64,000 nucleotides of DNA from Arcobacter iocasae (lineage in GTDB: Bacteria > Campylobacterota > Campylobacteria > Campylobacterales > Arcobacteraceae). The stretch lies in the NCBI RefSeq assembly GCF_042214795.1, contig NZ_CP090177.1, positions 2,976,001-3,040,000 on the forward strand, written 5' to 3'. The notes under the pieces are model-generated. The model was given only the letters and a program-made list of their open reading frames with translations. It was not told the DNA's origin and did not search any database. This document shows positions 42,815-51,496 of the stretch, piece by piece. The position numbers and the translations under genes were made by a program. How positions within the stretch are numbered: the first letter of the stretch is position 1; every line of letters starts with the position of its first letter.

Positions 42815-43471
42815 ATGTTATTAGTAAATGAAATAATTGAAAGACTGAAAGATGTTTTAAGTACTGATGGTATCAAAGGGAAAATCTTTGACAAAGATGT
42901 TGCGGATGCACTAAGTTTATCACAAGCTAATTTTGCAACTATGAAAAATAGAAGTAGAATACCTTTTTCAAATATACTAGACTTTTGTGCAATAAAAAAG
43001 ATTTCGATAAATTGGCTTTTATATAATCAAAATCCTGGATCACTTGTGGACTCAACAGATAAATACTGGATAAAATATTTTCCGGAAATTTCAGTTAGTG
43101 CAGGGGGAGGGGCATATGATAGTGATGAAAATTATGAAAATATTGAAGTTCCACCATATTTTGTAGATACTTTAGGTGGAGAGCAAAACTTAAAAAATAT
43201 CGAAGCTATAAATGTAATTGGTGACTCAATGGAGCCTACATTAAATTCAAATAATATTATCTTTGTAGATAAATCAATAAAAAGTGGATTTAGAGATGGG
43301 ATCTATGCTTTTACAACTACTCATGGACTTTTTGTAAAAAGAATACAAAAAAGAGTTGATGGAAAACTTGATATTATTTCAGATAATAAAGACTATCCTG
43401 CTCAAGTTATGAAAATCGATGAATTAGAGGTTTTAGGTAAAGTTGTTGGCTCTTTTGGAATGGTATTCTAA
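42815..43471 (+). CDS. S24-family (CI/LexA-like) transcriptional regulator
   Basis: This 218-residue protein has an N-terminal helix-turn-helix of the CI-repressor type (about 1-70). A C-terminal S24 peptidase domain follows with Ser138 in GDSMEPT and Lys175 in FVKRIQ, the Ser-Lys dyad of LexA-like self-cleaving repressors. The self-cleavage site normally reads Ala-Gly, here VSAGGGAYD near 94-101. Campylobacterota largely lack LexA, so it could be a DNA-damage or stress regulator. No other phage gene is near. It converges on the MurF-like gene with a 4-nt overlap. Confidence 0.88.
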   Translation: MLLVNEIIERLKDVLSTDGIKGKIFDKDVADALSLSQANFATMKNRSRIPFSNILDFCAIKKISINWLLYNQNPGSLVDSTDKYWIKYFPEISVSAGGGAYDSDENYENIEVPPYFVDTLGGEQNLKNIEAINVIGDSMEPTLNSNNIIFVDKSIKSGFRDGIYAFTTTHGLFVKRIQKRVDGKLDIISDNKDYPAQVMKIDELEVLGKVVGSFGMVF

Positions 43472-44457
43472 AAGAGTTCTGCACTTTCATGCAAAGATAG
43501 CTTTAAAGTCTCTTCGACTTTAAACTTATCATATCCCATTATATAAATTGCATTGAAATTTTCTTTTTTAATAACTTGTTTTAAATTATCTAAATTTTCT
43601 AAGACAATTTGGGCTTCATCTAAACCTTCAATATAAATAGGACTTATGAATATAGTTTTACCATATTTATATTTTTTTTCTAAATACTTAATTTCATCTA
43701 CCAGTAATTCTAAGTTTTTTTGACAAACAATGAACTTATTGCTCTTACCAAAATCTATTACATTTAAATATTTATCCACAAAAATAGGTTTAAAGTGCGT
43801 TAATTTCATTAGTTTATGAAAATCAATATCTATATTTAAAAAATTGTAAACATCTAAAAATTGATTTATATAAAGTGATGGGATTTTTAGTTTGTTAAAA
43901 TATTTTTCTTCATATGAAAATGATGTTTCAAATAACGAGTGTTCGATAAGATTATCAATTTTGTACTCTTTTGTAGAAAAAACTTTATAATTTGGATATA
44001 TTTTTTTGATAAGCTCTTCATCTGCACAAAAAAATATCTCTTCTTCACTTAGATTTTCCATAATTTTAGTACTTCTTAATAAATTAGAAGAGATAAGATG
44101 AATCTCTTTTTTTGAAGACTTATATATGTTTATTAAGTCATAAGTAACTTTATCACAATAATAAACTTCTAAATTAAGCGTAGAAAACTTAAATCTAAAA
44201 AGTTTGACTAAAGCTTGATAAACTGAGGGTACTTTTATCCAAGCAATTTCTTTATCTAACACTTCAATTTCAAAATCATAAACAATAGCAAAAGCACCAT
44301 TTTGCATAGCAATTTCTATATCATCTTTATTTTTAACTAAAAATAAATCACCTTCAATTACTTTTTTTGGATCAGTTTTAATATTGTATATAAAAGAAAT
44401 AGATGGAGAGTTTTGAAGCTCGCCATCTATAATATCAATGATAGAAGAAATATTCAC
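43468..44457 (-). CDS. Degenerate MurF-like protein
   Basis: This 329-residue protein resembles Mur ligases in its N-terminal domain (DPKKVIEGDLFLV; AMQNGAFAIVYD; WIKVPSVYQALVKLFRFKF). It lacks the central P-loop GTNGKT and much of the ATPase core. The C-terminal part keeps a Rossmann-like outline. It is therefore unlikely to ligate D-Ala-D-Ala to muropeptides. From memory, a similarly placed hypothetical gene lies next to metG in C. jejuni, so it is probably a conserved pseudoenzyme. It is 8 nt downstream of metG. Confidence 0.65.
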   Translation of the reverse strand: MNISSIIDIIDGELQNSPSISFIYNIKTDPKKVIEGDLFLVKNKDDIEIAMQNGAFAIVYDFEIEVLDKEIAWIKVPSVYQALVKLFRFKFSTLNLEVYYCDKVTYDLINIYKSSKKEIHLISSNLLRSTKIMENLSEEEIFFCADEELIKKIYPNYKVFSTKEYKIDNLIEHSLFETSFSYEEKYFNKLKIPSLYINQFLDVYNFLNIDIDFHKLMKLTHFKPIFVDKYLNVIDFGKSNKFIVCQKNLELLVDEIKYLEKKYKYGKTIFISPIYIEGLDEAQIVLENLDNLKQVIKKENFNAIYIMGYDKFKVEETLKLSLHESAELF

Positions 44458-44465
44458 AATATTTC

Positions 44466-46412
44466 TTAAGAGATTTTCGTTCCAGAAACTTTTGGTTTTT
44501 CAGGACGAACTAAATTTAAACCATTTTCATCACGAGCAGCTAGAAGCATACCTTCACTTATCATTCCCATTAGTTTTGCAGGTTTTAAGTTTGCTACAAC
44601 ACAAGCTTGTGTTCCCACAAGCTCTTGAGCACTGTAAGACTCTTTTATTCCAGCTAAAATTTGTCTATTTCTTCCTTCTCCTAAATCAACTTGGAGTTTT
44701 AAAAGTTTTTTAGATTTTGGAACTTCTTCAGCTTCTACTATAGTACCAATTTTTAAAGTTGTTTCAAAAAATTTATCAATTGTAATTAAATTATCTTCTT
44801 CAATAGGTTCTTCTACTTTTTCTTCTTTTTTAGCAGGTTGAGTAGCTACATCAGTTGGTTTTGCTTGCTCTAATAATAGTTCTTCTATTCTTGGGAATAG
44901 TTGTTCTATTTTAGTAATAGTAACATCTTCAATTAATTCTTTGTTTCCTATGATTTTTGTATAGTTTTCAGTATTTATTTCTAATCCAATACATTGAGCT
45001 ATTTTAGAAATTTTGTCAGGCATTACAGAATCTAAAAGTAGGGCAACCTTAGCCATAATATTAGTAATCAAAGCAACTAAAGCCATAGCTTCATCTGCTT
45101 TTCCTTCTTTCATCTTAGTCCAAGGTTCATAATCACCAATTGCTTTATTTGCAATTGTTAAAACTTTCCAAATCTCTTCAAGATATCTATTTAATTGCAT
45201 ATTATAAATATAAGCTTCAAGTCCAGCTAAAATCTCATTTACTTCATCTAATTCTTTACTATGAAATTTAACTACATCTTTTGAAGTAACTTTATATTCA
45301 AAGTATTTTCCACTCATACCAATAATTCTATTAAGTAAATTTCCTAAGTCATTACCTAAATCTGAATTTATTCTATCCATTAAAGCTTTTTGAGAAAAAT
45401 CACCATCTTGACCAAAAGGAACTTCTCTAAGCATAAAATATCTAAAAGCATCAAGACCGTAAGCATCTGCCACTTCTTTAGGATTTACTACATTTCCTTT
45501 TGATTTTGACATCTTATCACCATCTCTTGTCCACCAACCATGAGCTGCTATATGCTTTGGTAATGGTAAATCTAAAGACATCAAAAATGCTGGCCAATAA
45601 ATAGCATGAAATCTTAAAATGTCTTTTCCAACTAACTGAATATTTGCTGGCCAATATTCCATATTCTTATCATCTGTTCCATATCCAAGTGCTGTAATAT
45701 AGTTCAATAAGGCATCTAACCACACATACATAACATGTTTTGGTTCATTTAATGATTCAGGTAATTTAACACCCCAATCAAATGAAGTTCTAGATATAGA
45801 TAAATCTCTTAATCCACTTTTTACAAAATTTATAATTTCATTCTTTTTAGAACGAGGTAAGATACAGTCTGGATTTTCTTCATACCATTTTAGAAGTTTA
45901 TCTTCATAAGCAGATAATTTAAAGAAATAACTCTCTTCTTTTACTATATTTGTAGGTTTTCCACAATCAGGGCAAAACTCATCTTCTATTAATTGTTTTT
46001 CAGTAAAAAATGTCTCACATGACACACAATAATAACCTTCGTACTCACCCTTATAAATATCACCTTTATTAAACATTTTTTCAAAGGCAAATTGCACACC
46101 AGTTTTATGCTCTTCATCAGTTGTTCTTATAAACTTGTCATATGTGATATCGAAATCATCCCATAAAGCTCTAAATTTACCAGAAACTTCATCCGCATAC
46201 TCTTTAGAAGTTTTACCTCTTAGTTTTGCACTCTCTTCGATTTTTTGTCCATGTTCATCAGTACCAGTAAGTAAGAAAGTCTTATTACCAGTTAATCTTG
46301 AGTATCTAGCCAACATATCAGCGATGATTGTAGTATAGGCATGACCTATATGCGCAACATCATTCACATAATAAATAGGAGTAGTAATATAAACATTTTT
46401 ATGACAATTCAT
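44466..46412 (-). CDS. metG: Methionine-tRNA ligase
   Basis: MetG charges both methionine tRNAs, including the initiator encoded here. The 648-residue class I enzyme has intact signatures: HIGHAYTTIIADMLARY (HIGH near 22-25) and DKMSKSKGNVV (KMSKS near 297-301). A zinc knuckle C-x2-C/C-x2-C lies in the CP region. The C-terminal tRNA-binding (Trbp111-like) domain is at about 545-648. These intact motifs are a useful contrast to the eroded gltX in the same neighbourhood. Confidence 0.97.
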   Translation of the reverse strand: MNCHKNVYITTPIYYVNDVAHIGHAYTTIIADMLARYSRLTGNKTFLLTGTDEHGQKIEESAKLRGKTSKEYADEVSGKFRALWDDFDITYDKFIRTTDEEHKTGVQFAFEKMFNKGDIYKGEYEGYYCVSCETFFTEKQLIEDEFCPDCGKPTNIVKEESYFFKLSAYEDKLLKWYEENPDCILPRSKKNEIINFVKSGLRDLSISRTSFDWGVKLPESLNEPKHVMYVWLDALLNYITALGYGTDDKNMEYWPANIQLVGKDILRFHAIYWPAFLMSLDLPLPKHIAAHGWWTRDGDKMSKSKGNVVNPKEVADAYGLDAFRYFMLREVPFGQDGDFSQKALMDRINSDLGNDLGNLLNRIIGMSGKYFEYKVTSKDVVKFHSKELDEVNEILAGLEAYIYNMQLNRYLEEIWKVLTIANKAIGDYEPWTKMKEGKADEAMALVALITNIMAKVALLLDSVMPDKISKIAQCIGLEINTENYTKIIGNKELIEDVTITKIEQLFPRIEELLLEQAKPTDVATQPAKKEEKVEEPIEEDNLITIDKFFETTLKIGTIVEAEEVPKSKKLLKLQVDLGEGRNRQILAGIKESYSAQELVGTQACVVANLKPAKLMGMISEGMLLAARDENGLNLVRPEKPKVSGTKIS

Positions 46413-46425
46413 TTTTTACCTTTAA

Positions 46426-46632
46426 TTAAAATTCAAATCCACCGGTAGAACCTTTGTTCATTGATTCATACACGGCTATAACATATCTTTTTCTTATTTC
46501 ACAATCAAAAAACTTCTCACAAGGATTACAAGAATCAAAACCAAAAGATTTTTGACACTCTTTTAATCCAACTATTTGCTCTTCTAAAGCTTCTTCCCAA
46601 TGATCTGGAGTTTGATTATTTTCCATTTTCAC
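46426..46632 (-). CDS. Small Cys-rich conserved hypothetical protein
   Basis: This 68-residue acidic protein has Cys clustered as C-x8-C-x2-C-x5-C within residues 27-45 (KECQKSFGFDSCNPCEKF and DCEIRKRY). It ends in a glycine-rich YESMNKGSTGGFEF. It is plausibly a metal- or cluster-binding small protein. It overlaps fbp by 17 nt and precedes metG. From memory the same arrangement occurs in C. jejuni (between fbp and metG). Function unknown. Confidence 0.8.
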   Translation of the reverse strand: MKMENNQTPDHWEEALEEQIVGLKECQKSFGFDSCNPCEKFFDCEIRKRYVIAVYESMNKGSTGGFEF

Positions 46633-47461
46633 TATAAACTTTTAAAACTCTATTTATCTCTTCTTTTGAACCAAAAAAACAAGGAGTTGTATCATGAATA
46701 TGAGTAGTAGGAACTTCTAAAACTCTTTTAAATCCATCAACTGCTCCACCACCTGCTTTTTCATAAGTAAGTGCGAAAGGAAATACTTCAAAAAGTTGTC
46801 TTAGTTTTCCTTTTGGTCTATCAGTTGTTCCTGGATATGAAAATAATCCTCCACCTTTTAGAAGTATTTGATGAAGATCTGGGACCATTCCACCGCTATA
46901 TCTTAATCTATAACCATCATTAAATATATCATCGATTAGTTGTTTATGGAAAGGAGCCCAACAATTTTGTGTAGAACCAGGAGCATTTAACTTACCTTTT
47001 TCATTTAACTTAATATCTTGAATAAATTTAAATTCCCCATTAAGTAATCTATACATTTTTACATCATCAGTAGTAATTACCATTTCAACTCTAGGTCCAA
47101 ATACTACATAAACAGAAGCTATTATATTAGCAGCATTAAACTCATTTTCATAAATACCAAAAATAGACCCAACTGATAAATTTACATCAACAAGTGATGA
47201 ACCATCTAAAGGATCATAAGCAATTAGATACTTTCCATCGTCATGTAGGTTTACGATATTTTCTTGTTCTTCACTAACTATTGCTTTTATTGATTTAACT
47301 TTTGAAAATATCTCTTCAATAATAATATCACTTTGAATATCAAGTTTTAGTTGTGTATCACCAGTTGAATTTTCTAGTTCACTTTTACCTGTATCACCTG
47401 TTTCTATAAGATATTTAATCTTTATAGCTGATTCTTTTATGGCATCAAAAATTTCATTCAT
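46616..47461 (-). CDS. fbp: Fructose-1,6-bisphosphatase class I
   Basis: Fbp removes the C1 phosphate from fructose 1,6-bisphosphate in gluconeogenesis. The 281-residue protein has the metal motif DPLDGSS (near 90-96), the acidic EE pair in VSEEQEN, YSGGMVPDLHQIL and the C-terminal EKAGGGAVDG. It is coupled to mobB by a one-base overlap. With pckA in the window this supports growth on organic acids. Confidence 0.96.
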   Translation of the reverse strand: MNEIFDAIKESAIKIKYLIETGDTGKSELENSTGDTQLKLDIQSDIIIEEIFSKVKSIKAIVSEEQENIVNLHDDGKYLIAYDPLDGSSLVDVNLSVGSIFGIYENEFNAANIIASVYVVFGPRVEMVITTDDVKMYRLLNGEFKFIQDIKLNEKGKLNAPGSTQNCWAPFHKQLIDDIFNDGYRLRYSGGMVPDLHQILLKGGGLFSYPGTTDRPKGKLRQLFEVFPFALTYEKAGGGAVDGFKRVLEVPTTHIHDTTPCFFGSKEEINRVLKVYSENGK

Positions 47462-47964
47462 TATTTTACTCTTTTCGCATTTTGCTCAATCCATTTGATT
47501 ATCTCTTCTGGATCATTTAAATCTAATTTTACCATTCCCTCAGGAACATCTTTTATACTATCATCTGTTGCAATAACATCAGTTACCTCAAAATAAGAAT
47601 CTTCAATTCTATCCCTAAAAACTGCGATTCGGGGTAGGGGAAGTGTTTTAAGACCTTCAACTAATAAATAATCAAATTCCCCAAACATATCTATAATCTC
47701 TTCCAAAGAAGAATTTGTTTGTTTAAACATTGTAGTTCTTGTAGGTCCCACAACTGCGACATCTGCACCTGTTTGAAAGAACTTAAAGGAGTCTTTTCCT
47801 TCCCTATCAAAGCTAGCTTTATCCTTAGGATCATGCTTAACTATACAAACTTTATACCCCATATCTTGAAGAATACTTGATACTTTTATTACTAATGTTG
47901 TTTTTCCGCTATTTGAAGGACCTGTAAAAGCCACAGCCAAATGTTTTTTTGTATTTAATTTCAT
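47461..47964 (-). CDS. mobB: Molybdopterin-guanine dinucleotide biosynthesis adapter MobB
   Basis: MobB is a GTP-binding helper of molybdenum cofactor guanylylation. The 167-residue protein has a P-loop GPSNSGKTTL near residues 15-24, then IVKHDPKDKASFD with the conserved His, and a VVGPTRTTMF segment. It heads the mobB-fbp-hypothetical-metG run and diverges from a lipoprotein gene. Confidence 0.94.
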   Translation of the reverse strand: MKLNTKKHLAVAFTGPSNSGKTTLVIKVSSILQDMGYKVCIVKHDPKDKASFDREGKDSFKFFQTGADVAVVGPTRTTMFKQTNSSLEEIIDMFGEFDYLLVEGLKTLPLPRIAVFRDRIEDSYFEVTDVIATDDSIKDVPEGMVKLDLNDPEEIIKWIEQNAKRVK

Positions 47965-48042
47965 TTTGGGATTTTATCTAAATGATGGTTAAAGTATCTT
48001 TAGTGTAAAATCACGAACTTATTATACAAATTTGGAGATTTA

Positions 48043-48552
48043 ATGAACAAACTTTTATCAATTATTTTATTTACTTTTTTACTTTTTATAACTGGTTGTA
48101 GCTCTTATTCTATAACAAAATATTTTAATAAAGATGAGTTTTTTCTTAACTCTTTACAATATACTAAAAAAGCAGATATTGTAGAAAATAATGAAGTTAT
48201 ATCTATATTTACTGCAACATATTTAAATAAAGTTGATGATAAATATGATGATAAGTACGAAAACTTCATAGTTTCTATTTATGTTGCAAATAATAAAAAA
48301 GTTGGAACACCAATCATAACTTTAGATAAACAAAGTTATTCAAAAGAGGAAGAAGAAGATAATATAAGTTATAAAGAAAATTATACAAAGATGGAAGAGA
48401 TAAAGAAAGGTTCAAAAATCATTGAATCAATTCCTTTAAAAAACCCATGGGCAAAATATTATTTAATCAAATTTGAAAAAAATAAAAATATAGAAAATCC
48501 AGTATTAAGATATAAATTTAGTGAGAAACAGAAGGCTGAAATAAGCTTTTAA
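48043..48552 (+). CDS. Predicted lipoprotein, function unknown
   Basis: This 169-residue protein has a signal peptide with lipobox ITGC (Cys19). A soluble beta-rich domain follows with an acidic stretch SKEEEEDN near 109. The ATG follows a TTGGAG ribosome site. It resembles, by position and length, the small lipoprotein next to mobB in C. jejuni (from memory). The 3' end overlaps the convergent slt-like gene by 35 nt. The molecular role is not readable. Confidence 0.82.
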   Translation: MNKLLSIILFTFLLFITGCSSYSITKYFNKDEFFLNSLQYTKKADIVENNEVISIFTATYLNKVDDKYDDKYENFIVSIYVANNKKVGTPIITLDKQSYSKEEEEDNISYKENYTKMEEIKKGSKIIESIPLKNPWAKYYLIKFEKNKNIENPVLRYKFSEKQKAEISF

Positions 48553-49909
48553 AAAACTCTTCTAAACTTAGTTCTTTATTATCTATAATCTTTGTATAGG
48601 CAATAAAGCTTACAATAAAAGCTTTTGCTTTTTCATTCCCCATAAGCTCTAAACTTAAATATGGCGCATAAAGACTATTTGTCTTAAATAAATCAAATTT
48701 TAATTTATCATTTAAATATTCTTTATTATTAATATACCCATAAAAAAACATCAAAGGATGAGAATAATCAGTTTTTAAATCATCTAATATATAGGTAAAA
48801 TAATCAATATTTATCTTAGGGTCAAGAAGTTCTTCTTTTTTAGTGGTTAAATTATATAAAAGCATTAGTTTTTCAGCTTTTCTTAGACTTACTTGCATCA
48901 AACCTAAGTTAAACTCAGGTGATACTTTATTTTCATCAAAAGAGCTTAGAGTCTTTGCAAATGAGTTTATTAGTATATTTTTATAATTAGAATATTTTTT
49001 TAAGAAATCATAATCTAAAACTTTAAAATCATCACCAAAATTAATCTTCTCTTTCAATTGTTGTTTTATGTATAAAGTATAAATATTTAAATCATTTGAT
49101 TCTTTAAGGGCATTTAAACTCTTTTCATCTTTATTTAATAAATAAAGCCAAAAGTTAGCTTTATCTTTGTCTTTTTGAGTAATAGCTTTTAAGAGGGCAT
49201 TTTCAAAGTATATATTTGTTTTTAGATCATATTTTTTGTTTAAAACTCTATTTAAACCTAATAAAAATGATGTTTCATAATTATAATTTGTATCATCAAA
49301 TTCTAAAAAAGTAGATTGCAAAAAATTTAATTTAGGATTTGAAATAGCCATTAATAAAAACTTTTCAAATCTTTTATCATCTTTTATTTTTTTAATAGTA
49401 TTAGAAGGAAGTTTGTAATTTAGTTTTTCATATAAAAAGTTATTACTAACATTTAAATATATATCATATATCATATCTTTAGAAGAAGAAACAAGCTTAG
49501 TAAAAGGAATAGGGGAGTTTATAATTTTTAGCTCTTTTGCTAAAGTAGGGTAGCTATCTTGGATCTTTTGTATTATTGAATTTAATTCTAAAGCATTTAA
49601 TCCTAAAGCTTTTTTTAGTGTAAGTCCAACAGCAATACAATCACTATATGAATCAACTAACTCTTTTGCTTTTGCATTTAGACACTGAGAGACAGCTAGC
49701 GTCTCATCAAGGTCTATTTTTTTTGCATATTCATCAAAAATGGTTTTATTTACATTTGAAATATGTTCTAATATATTTATAGTATTATCATATGATTTTT
49801 CACTATTTGACAATTTTACATAATTGTCAAAATCACTTTTTAAAATATCTTCAGATGAATATACATAAGAATTTATGAGAAGAAAGCATAATACAATCTT
49901 AAATCTCAT
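48518..49909 (-). CDS. Degenerate soluble lytic transglycosylase (Slt-like)
   Basis: This 463-residue exported protein (signal peptide about 1-18) has the helical superhelix of Slt and a C-terminal GH23-like segment recognised by GLMQV (336-340). PYLSLEL and the family's terminal SFIAYTKII also fit. The catalytic Glu of the (R/K)QES-x-F motif is replaced: the region reads KTLSSF, with L321 at the Glu position. Peptidoglycan cleavage is therefore doubtful. From memory it sits where C. jejuni has an active Slt (next to yggT and gltX). It may be a binding or scaffold protein. Confidence 0.72.
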   Translation of the reverse strand: MRFKIVLCFLLINSYVYSSEDILKSDFDNYVKLSNSEKSYDNTINILEHISNVNKTIFDEYAKKIDLDETLAVSQCLNAKAKELVDSYSDCIAVGLTLKKALGLNALELNSIIQKIQDSYPTLAKELKIINSPIPFTKLVSSSKDMIYDIYLNVSNNFLYEKLNYKLPSNTIKKIKDDKRFEKFLLMAISNPKLNFLQSTFLEFDDTNYNYETSFLLGLNRVLNKKYDLKTNIYFENALLKAITQKDKDKANFWLYLLNKDEKSLNALKESNDLNIYTLYIKQQLKEKINFGDDFKVLDYDFLKKYSNYKNILINSFAKTLSSFDENKVSPEFNLGLMQVSLRKAEKLMLLYNLTTKKEELLDPKINIDYFTYILDDLKTDYSHPLMFFYGYINNKEYLNDKLKFDLFKTNSLYAPYLSLELMGNEKAKAFIVSFIAYTKIIDNKELSLEEFFKSLFQPSVSH

Positions 49910-49918
49910 AAAAAATCC

Positions 49919-50197
49919 TTACATACCCATAAATAATCTTCCTAAAAATTTTTCTAGGAAAATAAGTACTAAAATAAGAATCATTGGTGCTAAATCCATA
50001 CCACCAAATACTGTAGGAATATACTTTCTTATTAAAGCATAAGCAGGTTCTGTTAATCTATATAACATTTGAACTATTGGATTATAAGGATCTGGTCTAA
50101 CCCAAGAAATAAGTGCCGAAATAATCACAACCCATTTATATAAAAATATAACGTTCATAACAACTGTAGCTATTGCCCCTATTAGTGCATCTATCAT
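49919..50197 (-). CDS. YggT family integral membrane protein
   Basis: This 92-residue protein has two hydrophobic segments separated by a conserved loop, WVRPDPYNPIVQMLYRLTEP and PYALIR-type sequence, which is the signature of the YggT/YlmG family. These proteins are linked to cell division or osmotic tolerance in other organisms, without a defined activity. It overlaps the gltX-like gene by 4 nt (ATGA) and is followed by the Slt-like gene. Confidence 0.92.
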   Translation of the reverse strand: MIDALIGAIATVVMNVIFLYKWVVIISALISWVRPDPYNPIVQMLYRLTEPAYALIRKYIPTVFGGMDLAPMILILVLIFLEKFLGRLFMGM

Positions 50198-51495
50198 TTT
50201 ATAATCTCTCCCATATAATTTTTAATCAGTGAATAAATAGTTGATAAATCTGGACCTGAATATGTTCCTGTCAAAAGATATCTTAAAGTTATTGATAAAG
50301 ATTTATCATCTAATTTTGTATTTTCTTTAATATATTTTTCTAATTCATTAAAATGATCCATAAAAGGGACAGATGATAAACATTTTTTTAAATCAAAAAA
50401 TTCATCTTCAAATCCTTCTAAAGAATCTTTTGACCCAAAGATTAAATCTATTTTAGCTTTAATCTCATTTATTGTACTTACTTCTTCTAAATATAGTTTT
50501 CCTAACTTTCCAATATCTGTATCTGCAAAACCTAATATTTTAGATAATCTCATTTCATCCAAATCAGCAATATGTTTTTTGTTTATAAGTTTTAATTTTT
50601 CTATATCAAATTCAACTGCATCATTTGAAACTTTTTTAATATCAAACCACTCAATAGCTTCTTCAATTGTAAAAATTTCACTGGGAGTTTTATTTCCTAA
50701 TAATACTAAATAATTAGCAATTGCACTTGGTAAAAAGCCTTGTTCTATAAACCATATTACGCTATTTTCATCATCTGTTTCATTCATGTCTTTATTAGTA
50801 TTTACATTTAAAAGAGTAGGTATATGTATATAGTCAATATTTTTAGTATAATTTAATTGATTTCTTACATGTATCTGTTTTGCTGTATTTTCTATGTGTT
50901 TTGTATCTCTTATTATAGTAGAAATGTCATAAAGCATATCATCAACAGAACAAGAAAAGTTGTAAGTTGGTGTTTTATCATGTTTTAAAATAATAAATGA
51001 ATCAACACTAGAAGGTTTAAAAGAAAATTTTCCTTTAAGTAAATCAGTAAATTCAATAGCTTTTTCTGGCTTTTTTATTCTAACTGTAAAGGGTGCATTA
51101 CAGTTTAAAACTGTTTCATCAGATAAAGTTTCACAAAAGCCATCATAACTAATTACCTTTCCTTCTTCTTTACATTTTGCACTTATCTCTTTTAATTTTT
51201 CATCTGAACAAAAACAAGAATAAGCTTTTTTTGAACCCATTAACTGCATAGTTAACTTTTGATGATATTTTAAATTTTCACTTTGATAAACAACAGCTTT
51301 ATGTTCAATAGAAAAAAGACTTAAAAGTTCAAGGATTGCTTTATCATTTCCAGCAATGATTTTTTCTTTATCTAAATCTTCTATTCTTATTAAAAGTTCT
51401 TCATTTAATTGTTTGGCAACAATGTAATTAAATAAAGCGACTCTTAGGTTTCCTAGGTTCATAACCTCTGTAAGACTTTGTGAGAACCTTAGCAA
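50194..51495 (-). CDS. Glutamyl-tRNA synthetase-like protein with eroded catalytic motifs
   Basis: This 433-residue protein aligns throughout with GltX2-type GluRS (LRVALFNYIVAKQ, LIRIEDLDKEK, SPTYNF-like TPTYNFSCSVDDMLYDIS, GFLPSAIANYLVLLGNKTP). However, the three catalytic signatures are damaged. HIGH/HIGN reads NLGN (13-16), the RGEDH segment reads RDTKH (196-200), and KMSKR is replaced by KDMNETDD (235-242). Length and frame are intact, so it is not a simple pseudogene. The start is TTG with AGGA upstream. It follows the M16 gene by 1 nt and overlaps yggT. It may bind tRNA or act as a regulator. Charging activity is unlikely. Confidence 0.82.
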   Translation of the reverse strand: MLRFSQSLTEVMNLGNLRVALFNYIVAKQLNEELLIRIEDLDKEKIIAGNDKAILELLSLFSIEHKAVVYQSENLKYHQKLTMQLMGSKKAYSCFCSDEKLKEISAKCKEEGKVISYDGFCETLSDETVLNCNAPFTVRIKKPEKAIEFTDLLKGKFSFKPSSVDSFIILKHDKTPTYNFSCSVDDMLYDISTIIRDTKHIENTAKQIHVRNQLNYTKNIDYIHIPTLLNVNTNKDMNETDDENSVIWFIEQGFLPSAIANYLVLLGNKTPSEIFTIEEAIEWFDIKKVSNDAVEFDIEKLKLINKKHIADLDEMRLSKILGFADTDIGKLGKLYLEEVSTINEIKAKIDLIFGSKDSLEGFEDEFFDLKKCLSSVPFMDHFNELEKYIKENTKLDDKSLSITLRYLLTGTYSGPDLSTIYSLIKNYMGEIIK

Positions 51496-51496
51496 A

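Noticed and set aside
42815..43471. Prophage remnant suggested by the S24 repressor
   Set aside because: Neighbours on both sides are housekeeping genes. No integrase, structural gene or attachment repeat is seen.
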